A stretch of 5,784 bases of DNA from Pseudomonadales bacterium. Lineage in GTDB: Bacteria > Pseudomonadota > Gammaproteobacteria > Pseudomonadales > Pseudohongiellaceae. The DNA lies in contig JAKSCP010000204.1 of the NCBI GenBank assembly GCA_022360535.1, positions 1-5,784 on the forward strand. Direction: 5' to 3'. Made by a program: the position numbers and the translations under genes. Below are positions 1 to 5,784 of this stretch, one piece after another. Numbering within the stretch: position 1 is the stretch's first letter; each line of letters starts with the position of its first letter. Under the pieces are notes generated by a model. That model was not told the DNA's origin. It ran no database searches and was given only the letters and a program-made list of their open reading frames with translations.

Positions 1-248
1 ACCTGGACAATATGCCTGACTTTTCCACTATCGGCGTCAGCCTGTTTCTGGCGATGCCAAGCCCGGTGAACAATTACGATGCGTTTGAACATATGCTCGA
101 AATTGCACAAGGCCTTTGTGAAACTCTTGACGGCGAGCTTAAAGACGATCATCGTAATGTGATGACTGCTCAGACTATTGAGCATTACCGCCAACGAGTA
201 AGAGATTTCGAGTTACGTCAGCTTAAGGCTGCTGGTAGCCGCGGCTAA
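1..248 (+). CDS. zipA: Cell division protein ZipA, C-terminal end (partial)
   Basis: This is the 3' end of a gene that begins upstream of the window. The frame is open from base 3 and ends at TAA 246-248, leaving about 81 residues. ZipA is an inner-membrane protein whose C-terminal globular domain binds the C-terminal tail of FtsZ and helps tether the division ring to the membrane. The visible part is the second half of that domain. It aligns from memory with E. coli ZipA across the whole stretch: NMPDFSTIGVSLFLAMPSP matches the E. coli NMDEFSTPGVTIFMQVPS region, followed by the FEHMLEIAQ helix and the LDGELKDDHRNVMT strand and turn. It ends with the amphipathic helix IEHYRQRVRDFE. The ATG at base 12 is an internal methionine, not the start. 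The transmembrane anchor and the Pro/Gln-rich linker lie outside the window. ligA follows 23 bases later, the usual gammaproteobacterial arrangement. Confidence 0.93.
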   Translation, partial: LDNMPDFSTIGVSLFLAMPSPVNNYDAFEHMLEIAQGLCETLDGELKDDHRNVMTAQTIEHYRQRVRDFELRQLKAAGSRG

Positions 249-271
249 ATCGACTTTCCAATATTCTTCCC

Positions 272-2284
272 ATGAATATTCCTGCCAAGGTCAAACAGGA
301 AATCGCTGAGCTTCGTCGTCATCTCGAGTACCACAATCGTTTGTACTACACCCTGGATACACCGGAAATCCCGGATGCGGACTATGATGCGCTATTCGAT
401 CGCCTCTTGGAACTCGAAACCAAATATGATGCTGTCACTCCGGATTCTCCCACGCAGCGCGTCGGGGACAAGCCCCTTGACCAGTTTGAGCAGGTTACTC
501 ATGAGTTAGCCATGCTGTCGCTGGACAAAGTTTTTGGCGAACAGGATTTGCGAGATTTCGAGACGCGGGTATTGAAGCGCCTGGACAGCGAAGACCGTCT
601 CGAATACAGCTGCGAACCTAAAGTTGATGGGGTTGCTGTAAGCCTCCTGTACCACGATGGTGTTCTACAACGGGCAGCGACGAGAGGGGATGGCATTACC
701 GGCGAAGACATCACTCACAATGTGCGCACGATTAACACGATCCCACTAAAACTGGATGGCAAAAAGCTCAACGGCCGGTTGGAAATACGTGGTGAAATTT
801 TCCTGGGGAAAGACGGCTTCGAACGCCTGAACCGGCGCGCAGAAAAAGAAGGCAGCAAAGTTTTTGTGAATCCCCGCAATACCGCTGCAGGTGCCGTTCG
901 ACAATTAGACTCACGCAAAGCCGCCCGTATCCCGTTGCAGATGTACTGTTACAGTGTCGGCATCGTTGATTCCATTCCACTACCTAACAAGCTCAGTGAG
1001 GTATTCGATCTGATTGGGTCATGGGGCTTACCCACTAATCCAGATCGCAGTACCGAACAGGGCATCGATGGTTGCCTCAAGTACTGCCTCGGCCTACAGG
1101 AAAAGCGCGACGCTCTTGATTACGAGATTGATGGCGCGGTCATTAAAGTCAATGATCTGACGACTCAACAGGAGCTGGGTCAAAACGCACGTACTCCTCG
1201 TTGGGCCATGGCCTATAAATTTCCTGCTGAAGAGAAATCAACGACAGTATTGGACGTTGAATTCCAGGTAGGGCGAACAGGCACTATTACGCCTGTTGCA
1301 AGACTCGATCCGGTCTTCGTTGGTGGCGTAACCGTCAGCAATACCACCTTGCACAACATGGATGAGATTGAGCGTTTGGGGCTGCGTATCGGCGACACTG
1401 TCATAGTACGACGTGCCGGAGATGTCATTCCGAAGGTCGTGAAGGTATTGCGCCCAAAGAAAAACAAGAAAGCGAAAGCCATAAAGCTACCGAAAGCCTG
1501 CCCTGCCTGTGGATCCCCAATCGAAAAGGATGGTGATGTGCTCTACAAATGTAGCGCAGGCATCATCTGCCCGGCACAGCGTAAAGAATCCATTAAACAC
1601 TTCGCTTCTCGAACTGCCCTGGACATCGAAGGCCTGGGTGACAAACTCGTCGAACAACTGGTTGATGAGGAATTGATTAGCAACGTAGACGACATCTTCG
1701 CGCTCACGTCGGAGCAATTGATCGAGTTAGAACGTATGGGGCAGAAATCTGCAGATAATCTGGTTGCTGCGATCGAGAAGAGTAAACAAACAACGTTGCC
1801 ACGATTTCTGTTTGCTCTGGGTATACGAGAAGTAGGCGACGCGACTGCCCAGGCACTAGTGGCTTACTATGGTGATCTGGTGCCAATCATGGATGCTACT
1901 GCAGAAGACCATGAGCAAGTACCCGACATTGGTCCTATTGTGGCTCGTCATATCGAGACTTTTTTTTCCAATAAGGAGAATAGGGCTCTCATCGACAAAC
2001 TGATCAGTCACGGGGTCAACTGGCCGAAAGTCGAGAAGGCAGATACACAAGCCTTGCAGGGACAAACCTGGGTGTTGACGGGCACACTCGAAGCCATGCC
2101 CAGGAATGAAGCAAAAGCCTTGCTGGTGGCGCAAGGAGCCAAGGTGGCTGGCAGTGTATCGAAGAATACAGATTGCGTGGTTGCCGGTCCTGGAGCCGGC
2201 TCCAAACGCACGAAAGCGGAAGAATTAGGGATAAAAATCATCGATGAGGCGGAATTTTTATCATTTCTTGATAGTCTAAAGTAG
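272..2284 (+). CDS. ligA: NAD-dependent DNA ligase LigA
   Basis: LigA seals nicks in duplex DNA during replication and repair, using NAD+ to form a ligase-AMP intermediate. The product is 670 residues; E. coli LigA has 671. Domain Ia, which binds the nicotinamide end of NAD+, is seen around residues 21-50 (LYYTLDTPEIPDADYD). The nucleotidyltransferase domain carries motif I CEPKVDG with the AMP-accepting lysine K117, followed by ATRGDGITGEDIT (136-148), EIRGE (171-175), DYEIDGAVIKV (283-293) and AYKFPAEE (314-321). An OB fold follows at about 325-400. A zinc finger uses C410, C413, C427 and C433. Helix-hairpin-helix repeats span about 450-565 (for example GLGDKLVEQL and LGIREVGDATAQAL), and a BRCT domain covers about 593-670 (GQTWVLTGTL). 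All motifs look intact. The ATG at 272 gives the expected N-terminus, but no Shine-Dalgarno sequence precedes it. It is probably cotranscribed with zipA. Confidence 0.98.
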   Translation: MNIPAKVKQEIAELRRHLEYHNRLYYTLDTPEIPDADYDALFDRLLELETKYDAVTPDSPTQRVGDKPLDQFEQVTHELAMLSLDKVFGEQDLRDFETRVLKRLDSEDRLEYSCEPKVDGVAVSLLYHDGVLQRAATRGDGITGEDITHNVRTINTIPLKLDGKKLNGRLEIRGEIFLGKDGFERLNRRAEKEGSKVFVNPRNTAAGAVRQLDSRKAARIPLQMYCYSVGIVDSIPLPNKLSEVFDLIGSWGLPTNPDRSTEQGIDGCLKYCLGLQEKRDALDYEIDGAVIKVNDLTTQQELGQNARTPRWAMAYKFPAEEKSTTVLDVEFQVGRTGTITPVARLDPVFVGGVTVSNTTLHNMDEIERLGLRIGDTVIVRRAGDVIPKVVKVLRPKKNKKAKAIKLPKACPACGSPIEKDGDVLYKCSAGIICPAQRKESIKHFASRTALDIEGLGDKLVEQLVDEELISNVDDIFALTSEQLIELERMGQKSADNLVAAIEKSKQTTLPRFLFALGIREVGDATAQALVAYYGDLVPIMDATAEDHEQVPDIGPIVARHIETFFSNKENRALIDKLISHGVNWPKVEKADTQALQGQTWVLTGTLEAMPRNEAKALLVAQGAKVAGSVSKNTDCVVAGPGAGSKRTKAEELGIKIIDEAEFLSFLDSLK

Positions 2285-2360
2285 CAATAACAACAACGAT
2301 AAAGAAATGGGGTATCGAGCTATCTGGACAAGATTTCATGCTGAAGAAGTGAGTAAGCAA

Positions 2361-2365
2361 AGGGA
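2361..2365 (+). promoter_or_regulatory. Ribosome binding site fixing the GTG start of the SLT lipoprotein
   Basis: AGGGA lies 8 bases before the GTG at 2374. It supports that GTG as the start, since the protein then begins MKFLLK with a proper signal peptide. The only nearby in-frame ATG (2338) runs into a TGA after four codons and cannot be used. Confidence 0.65.
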
Positions 2366-2373
2366 TAGTCACA

Positions 2374-2991
2374 GTGAAATTTCTATTGAAGATAGCCAGT
2401 ACAACTTTATTCGCCAGCACGCTGATCGCCTGTGCTGCCTCCCAGCCTCGCAACATCGCCAACGTCTGCGAGATTTTTGAGGACCGTCGATCCTGGTATC
2501 GCGCAGCCCAGGCGGCTGAGGACCGCTGGGGTATTCCCATCGCCGTCAATATGGCTTTCATTTATCAGGAATCCAGCTTCAAGGCTCGCGCCAAACCGGA
2601 GCGCTCCCGCATCCTCTGGGTTATTCCCGGGCCGCGACCATCTTCAGCCTATGGCTATGCCCAGGCATTGGATTCCACCTGGGCTGATTACGAAAGATTG
2701 TCGGGGAACCGCAACGCTTCTCGCAGCAATTTCGGTGATGCCATTGATTTTGTCGCCTGGTACAACGCCAATTCCAGGCGCCTGAGCAATATCAACAGCG
2801 AGGACGCTCGCAATCTCTACTTCGCTTATCACGAAGGTAATGGCGGTTATCAACGGGGAAGTTACCGGGAGAAAGCCTGGCTACTTGATGCTGCCGATAA
2901 TGTACAATCCAACGCCGTTCGTTTCGATATGCAGTTAGGAAGCTGCCGCAACGATTTAAACAAGAACTGGTTTCAACGAATACTTTCTTGA
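2374..2991 (+). CDS. Outer-membrane lipoprotein with transglycosylase SLT (lysozyme-like) fold
   Basis: The product is 205 residues from a GTG start and is probably a lytic transglycosylase acting on peptidoglycan from the periplasm. The N-terminus is a lipoprotein signal: basic MKFLLK, a hydrophobic stretch, then the lipobox LIAC with the lipidated cysteine at C20. Ala at +2 (not Asp) predicts sorting to the outer membrane. The rest resembles the SLT lysozyme-like fold. The helix GIPIAVNMAFIYQESSF (53-69) places a likely catalytic glutamate at E66. AYGYAQAL (92-99) matches the G-x-x-Q block (usually GLMQ), and AYHEGNGGY (151-159) matches the AYNxGxG block. C32 and C191 could form a disulfide. 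The segment between ESSF and YGYAQ (about 70-91, rich in Arg and Pro) is longer than in classical Slt/MltC enzymes, so this is a divergent subfamily. I do not recognise a named gene. The lipoprotein assignment is strong; the enzymatic activity is inferred from motif order. Confidence 0.85.
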   Translation: MKFLLKIASTTLFASTLIACAASQPRNIANVCEIFEDRRSWYRAAQAAEDRWGIPIAVNMAFIYQESSFKARAKPERSRILWVIPGPRPSSAYGYAQALDSTWADYERLSGNRNASRSNFGDAIDFVAWYNANSRRLSNINSEDARNLYFAYHEGNGGYQRGSYREKAWLLDAADNVQSNAVRFDMQLGSCRNDLNKNWFQRILS

Positions 2992-2994
2992 GTT

Positions 2995-3015
2995 CGCACA
3001 TTATTCTTGTGTGCG
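2995..3015 (+). other. Short stem-loop between the SLT gene and djlA
   Basis: CGCACA (2995-3000) pairs perfectly with TGTGCG (3010-3015) across a 9-base loop, starting 4 bases after the SLT lipoprotein stop codon. No T-run follows, so it is not a classical intrinsic terminator. It could be an mRNA 3'-end stabilising or attenuating hairpin, or a chance inverted repeat, as the stem is only 6 pairs. Confidence 0.35.
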
Positions 3016-3040
3016 TTACCAGTTCGAATTAATTGGGAAT

Positions 3041-3047
3041 AGGGAGA
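3041..3047 (+). promoter_or_regulatory. Ribosome binding site for djlA
   Basis: The purine-rich AGGGAGA lies 12 bases before the ATG at 3060. The spacing is a little long but usable. Because it falls downstream of the in-frame TTG at 3033, it argues that translation starts at the ATG and not at the TTG. Confidence 0.55.
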
Positions 3048-3059
3048 GATAGCACTGCT

Positions 3060-3842
3060 ATGAGCTGGTGGGGAAAAGTCGTTGGCGGCACTTTTGGTTT
3101 CATGATGGGTGGGCCCCTGGGGGCTTTGTTGGGAGCCGCTCTGGGTAACTACTTTGATGGCGGTCTCGACAGTATCGCCCTGGATGATTCTCTCGGGCTT
3201 GGAGCCACCGAGCGCGTCCAGTCCGTATTTTTCACTTCCGCTTTCACCATCATGGGTTATGTGGCGAAATCCGATGGACGGGTGACACCCGATGAAATCG
3301 AGATGGCAGAGCAGGTTATGCAACAGATGCGGCTCTCGCCCCAGCAGCGCAAGGTTGCGATCAATCTATTTGGCGAGGGCAAGAAGGAGGGGTTTCCCGC
3401 CCACGATGTACTCGCACAATTCAAGCGAGAGTGTGCCAGACGTCGAAATCTCATCCAAATGTTCCTGGAGATTCAAATAGCCACTGCTTTTGCTGATGGC
3501 AAACTGCATAGTCGCGAACAGAGCATTCTTGAGGGCATAGCAAGTGATCTGGGTTACACCCACCGGGAGTTCAATGATCTCCTAAAACGCGTGACCGGCC
3601 AGGCTCATTTTGGAGAACAAATTTCGGTACAGGCAAAGCTGAAGGCTGCCTACGAACTTTTGGGAGTTAACCAGTCGGCTGATGACGCAACGGTGAAAAA
3701 AGCCTACCGACGTCAAATGAATCAGCACCATCCTGACAAGTTGGTGGCAAAGGGTTTGCCTGAAGAGATGATCGAGCTGGCGACGCAAAAAACCCAGGAC
3801 ATAAAAGCCGCCTATGAGTTAATCAAGGCGCAGCGAAAGTAA
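3060..3842 (+). CDS. djlA: Membrane-anchored DnaJ-like co-chaperone DjlA
   Basis: DjlA is an inner-membrane J-domain protein that stimulates the ATPase of DnaK from the cytoplasmic face; in E. coli overproduction induces capsule synthesis through the Rcs pathway. From the ATG at 3060 the product is 260 residues (E. coli, 271). The N-terminus MSWWGKVVGG opens a single Gly-rich transmembrane segment (about 6-31) with GxxxG-type spacing, which in the family mediates dimerisation. A TerB-like helical domain follows, with FTIMGYVAKSDGRVTPDEI (62-80) and MFLEIQIATAFADGKLH (134-150). The C-terminal J domain (about 195-260) has the essential HPD at 224-226, and the family signature DKLVAKGLPEEM follows it. 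The linker between TerB and J domains is shorter than the Gln/Gly-rich E. coli one. An in-frame TTG at 3033 would add nine residues (MGIGRDSTA) but precedes the ribosome binding site. The stop lies 2 bases from the stop of the convergent gene. Confidence 0.95.
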   Translation: MSWWGKVVGGTFGFMMGGPLGALLGAALGNYFDGGLDSIALDDSLGLGATERVQSVFFTSAFTIMGYVAKSDGRVTPDEIEMAEQVMQQMRLSPQQRKVAINLFGEGKKEGFPAHDVLAQFKRECARRRNLIQMFLEIQIATAFADGKLHSREQSILEGIASDLGYTHREFNDLLKRVTGQAHFGEQISVQAKLKAAYELLGVNQSADDATVKKAYRRQMNQHHPDKLVAKGLPEEMIELATQKTQDIKAAYELIKAQRK

Positions 3843-3844
3843 GC

Positions 3845-4900
3845 TTAGCGAAAGGTTTCGTTGATATCAGCCAACACTTCGTCTCCTGGGCAGAGGTCGT
3901 GTTCACTTAAGCTGTTAAATGGCTTATCCACGGTATCAATCAGTTCGTGTAAGTCCGATGTGGACTGATTGATGTAGAGTAGACCAGTGGCTATCTTTCC
4001 CTGTCTCTTGTGCGCATTGATGTGGTGTAGCGCATTTTCCTTGTCATAAGGATCGTAGTTATTTCCTGTCTTGTGCAAGTGAATAACTGAACCATCGTGC
4101 AGGGTAATTTCTTTCTCTTTACCTGCTGCATAGCTGGTAGTGATTTCCTTGCGCATGGGAACATAGTCTATCTGGGACAAGGCAACATGGTTTTCCCAGG
4201 TGTTCTTGTAACCATGGGTAGAGAAATCTGTATTATTAAAAGTCACACAGGGTGATACCACATCGATAAAGGCGAAGCCCTTGTGATTCAGGCCAGCCTG
4301 GATGAGTGGTACGAGCTGCTGTTTGTCACCGGAGAAGCTCCTGGCCACGAAGCTAGCACCCAGTTCAATAGCCAGGGTGGCCATATCAATATTCTCATAG
4401 AGGCTCTCGTCGCCAGATTTGGTTTTTGAGCCAAGGTCAGCGGTTGCAGAGAGTTGGCCCTTGGTAAGCCCGTAGGTGCCATTATTGGCGACGATATAAA
4501 GCATATTGATGCGGCGCCGCACGATATGGCAGAACTGCCCCAATCCAATAGACGCACTATCGCCATCCCCTGAAATGCCCACATAGTAGAGTTCTTTATT
4601 GCCCAGATTGGCCCCGGTGGCTACGGAGGGCATACGCCCGTGCACGGAATTAAAGCCATGGGCTTTACTAAGAAAGTAAGAAGGAATCTTGGATGAGCAG
4701 CCGATGCCGGAAATTTTTGCGACTCGGTGAGGCTCCAATGACATATCCGCTGCGGCTTGAATAATGGCAGCAGAAATGGAGTCATGACCACAACCACCGC
4801 AGAGCGTTGTCAGAGTTCCTTCATAGTCCCTGCGTGTTAATCCAAGTTCATTAACTTCGAGCTGGGGGTGTTGGAATTTTGGCTTGTTGATATAACTCAT
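3845..4900 (-). CDS. 2-oxoacid:ferredoxin oxidoreductase, beta subunit (KorB-like)
   Basis: This is the thiamine-diphosphate and iron-sulfur subunit of a cytoplasmic enzyme that converts a 2-oxoacid plus CoA to acyl-CoA and CO2, reducing ferredoxin. The product is 351 residues. CGGCGH (34-39) near the N-terminus plus C68 (GIGCSS) and C218 (SPC) match the four cysteines known to hold the single [4Fe-4S] cluster in archaeal two-subunit enzymes; the first three keep exactly the spacing 3 and 31 of Sulfolobus C12/C15/C46. The ThDP-Mg site is GDGDSASIG (111-119) with N139-N140, followed by GTYGLTKGQLSAT (141-153), a block shared with mycobacterial KorB. The C-terminal part holds YDPYDKENAL (282-291) and TGLLYI (305-310), also usual for the family. 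2-Oxoglutarate is the likeliest substrate, but pyruvate or a broad range cannot be excluded from sequence. The alpha-subunit gene lies 30 bases upstream, surely the same transcript. No clear Shine-Dalgarno sequence precedes the ATG. Confidence 0.93.
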   Translation of the reverse strand: MSYINKPKFQHPQLEVNELGLTRRDYEGTLTTLCGGCGHDSISAAIIQAAADMSLEPHRVAKISGIGCSSKIPSYFLSKAHGFNSVHGRMPSVATGANLGNKELYYVGISGDGDSASIGLGQFCHIVRRRINMLYIVANNGTYGLTKGQLSATADLGSKTKSGDESLYENIDMATLAIELGASFVARSFSGDKQQLVPLIQAGLNHKGFAFIDVVSPCVTFNNTDFSTHGYKNTWENHVALSQIDYVPMRKEITTSYAAGKEKEITLHDGSVIHLHKTGNNYDPYDKENALHHINAHKRQGKIATGLLYINQSTSDLHELIDTVDKPFNSLSEHDLCPGDEVLADINETFR

Positions 4901-4930
4901 AGCAATTGGCTGGTTTCGAGCCTATTTAAT

Positions 4931-5784
4931 CTAAGCTGGCAGCTCCTCAGGTTCTTTAAGGTCGGGCATAGAGTTCAATACTTCCCTTTCGATATGCTGG
5001 GCAGTAATCAATACGCCGTTATAACTTAAGATTGAATGCATTTGTTCTTCGTTGATATTCAGTTCTATTTTCAGCAGGCTCTTTAGCTGCGCGTCTCTGT
5101 TCTGATCGATCACGTAAACCAGCTCGTGATTGTTTATGAAATCACTAACACTGCTGTGGAACGGAAAGGATCTAATTCGGAGGCAATCCAGCTTAATGCC
5201 TTTCTTGATTAAGCTGTCCAGGGCTTCGTCGATAGCACTGGCTGTCGAGCCCAGGTAAACCAGACCCAATTTATTACCATGATCTTCAATCTCCGGCTGC
5301 GGTAGGTAGTTGAGCGAGGTTCGGAATTTTTTGGCAATCCGATCCATGACCTCAGCGTACACATTGCCGTCCTCGGTGTAAGCCGCGTTCGCATCATGGG
5401 AACTGCCTCGGGTGAAATAACTGCCTTTGCTTGGATGTGTGCCAGGGTAGGTGCGATATGGAATACCATCATCGTCGTGATCGACGTAGCGGCCGAACTT
5501 TTCGATTTCTTCCAGATCCTCTGCCGACAAAACTTTTCCTCTGTCGTAAGTTCTGCCGTCGTCCCACTCTAATGGTTCACAAATCTGTTCGTTCATGCCG
5601 ATCTCCAGATCGCTCATCACAATCACAGGTGTCTGTAAGCGGTCGGAGAGATCAAAGGCGTCGGCGGCAAATTCGAAACATTCTTTGGCGTCTGAAGGGA
5701 AGAGCAAAATCTGCTTGGTGTCACCATGGGATGCATAGGCGCAGGTCAGCAAATCGCCTTGTTGAGTTCTGGTAGGCATTCCAG
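4931..5784 (-). CDS. 2-oxoacid:ferredoxin oxidoreductase, alpha subunit, C-terminal part (KorA-like, partial)
   Basis: This is the C-terminal 283 or so residues of the partner of the beta subunit; the gene continues past the right edge. Two-subunit alpha chains of this kind are usually about 600 residues, with an N-terminal gamma-like domain fused to the pyrimidine-binding domain, so a little under half is visible. The first complete codons read GMPTRTQQGDLL, which fits the conserved GPSTGxPTRxxQGDL block, so the methionine encoded at 5777-5779 is internal. Further family signatures are YASHGD, the segment around DLEIGMNEQ, DGIPYRTYPGTHP, YFTRGSSHD and VMDRIAKKF. The last 110 residues, from KLGLVYLGSTASAIDEAL onward (including DCLRIRSFPF and VYVIDQNRDAQLKSLL), form the transketolase C-terminal-like domain that contributes to CoA binding and subunit contacts. 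The stop TAG (4931-4933) is followed by 30 bases and then the beta subunit. Substrate specificity cannot be assigned, since the N-terminal half is missing. Confidence 0.92.
   Translation of the reverse strand, partial: GMPTRTQQGDLLTCAYASHGDTKQILLFPSDAKECFEFAADAFDLSDRLQTPVIVMSDLEIGMNEQICEPLEWDDGRTYDRGKVLSAEDLEEIEKFGRYVDHDDDGIPYRTYPGTHPSKGSYFTRGSSHDANAAYTEDGNVYAEVMDRIAKKFRTSLNYLPQPEIEDHGNKLGLVYLGSTASAIDEALDSLIKKGIKLDCLRIRSFPFHSSVSDFINNHELVYVIDQNRDAQLKSLLKIELNINEEQMHSILSYNGVLITAQHIEREVLNSMPDLKEPEELPA

Noticed and set aside
12..248. A stand-alone 78-residue protein starting at the ATG at 12
   Set aside because: The frame is open to the left edge and the sequence aligns with the interior of the ZipA C-terminal domain, so the methionine is internal.
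2285..2373. Possible promoter or terminator in the 89-base ligA-SLT gap
   Set aside because: I could not find a convincing -35/-10 pair at proper spacing or a hairpin followed by a T-run; only the ribosome binding site is supportable.
2238..2561. Minus-strand reading frame of 107 codons spanning the ligA end and the SLT gene start
   Set aside because: It overlaps two genes with strong family support, shows no recognisable domain and no ribosome binding site.
2432..2785. Plus-strand 117-codon frame inside the SLT lipoprotein gene
   Set aside because: It is an alternative-frame shadow, rich in Pro, Arg and Ser, without domain signals.
3033..3059. TTG start at 3033 adding nine residues to DjlA
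   Set aside because: The added residues (MGIGRDSTA) are encoded by the ribosome binding site region, and the ATG at 3060 gives the family-typical N-terminus MSWWGKVVGG.
2973..3323. Minus-strand reading frame of 116 codons opposite djlA
   Set aside because: It is antisense to a well-supported gene, with low-complexity composition and no motif.
5431..5775. Plus-strand 114-codon frame opposite the alpha subunit
   Set aside because: It is very Arg-rich, which is typical of antisense shadows, and overlaps conserved coding sequence.
4931..5779. A complete 282-residue protein starting at the methionine at 5779
   Set aside because: It begins inside the conserved G-x-PTRxxQGDL block and the frame stays open to the window edge, so this is the C-terminal part of a longer alpha subunit.
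1..5784. CRISPR array, insertion sequence, tRNA or phage attachment site
   Set aside because: No regularly spaced repeats, transposase motifs, terminal inverted repeats or tRNA-like cloverleaf were seen; the window is almost fully covered by core genes.

Overview
The window looks like chromosomal core sequence from a gammaproteobacterium. The main reason is the zipA-ligA gene pair: ZipA is a divisome protein largely confined to Gammaproteobacteria, and it commonly sits directly before ligA there. DjlA is also typical of this class, and the ligase active site reads CEPKVDG, which to my recollection resembles pseudomonad ligases more than the enterobacterial CELKLDG. A marine or pseudomonad-related lineage is a reasonable guess, but the sequence does not settle it.

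Layout, left to right. Bases 1-248 (+) are the 3' end of zipA, the FtsZ-anchoring division protein. Bases 272-2284 (+) are a complete ligA, the NAD-dependent DNA ligase. Bases 2374-2991 (+) encode a small lipoprotein with a lysozyme-like (SLT) transglycosylase fold. Bases 3060-3842 (+) encode DjlA, a membrane-anchored DnaJ-type co-chaperone. These four genes run in one direction and are separated by 23, 89 and 68 bases. The other strand carries two genes running toward them: a complete beta subunit (3845-4900) and the C-terminal part of an alpha subunit (4931 to the window edge) of a 2-oxoacid:ferredoxin oxidoreductase of the two-subunit KorAB type. The two convergent groups meet at about 3843, with only two bases between the stop codons.

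How the genes relate. The plus-strand genes concern envelope and genome upkeep: division-ring anchoring, DNA nick sealing, probable peptidoglycan cleavage and membrane-linked Hsp70 stimulation. The minus-strand pair is metabolic: a thiamine-diphosphate and iron-sulfur enzyme that oxidatively decarboxylates a 2-oxoacid (probably 2-oxoglutarate) to its CoA thioester and passes electrons to ferredoxin. No ferredoxin gene is visible here. No functional link between the two groups is evident.

I saw no tRNA, rRNA, CRISPR array, insertion sequence or attachment site. No gene-free stretch exceeds 90 bases. I found no convincing undescribed system. The items most worth a second look are the divergent SLT lipoprotein, the KorAB-type enzyme and the very tight convergent junction.
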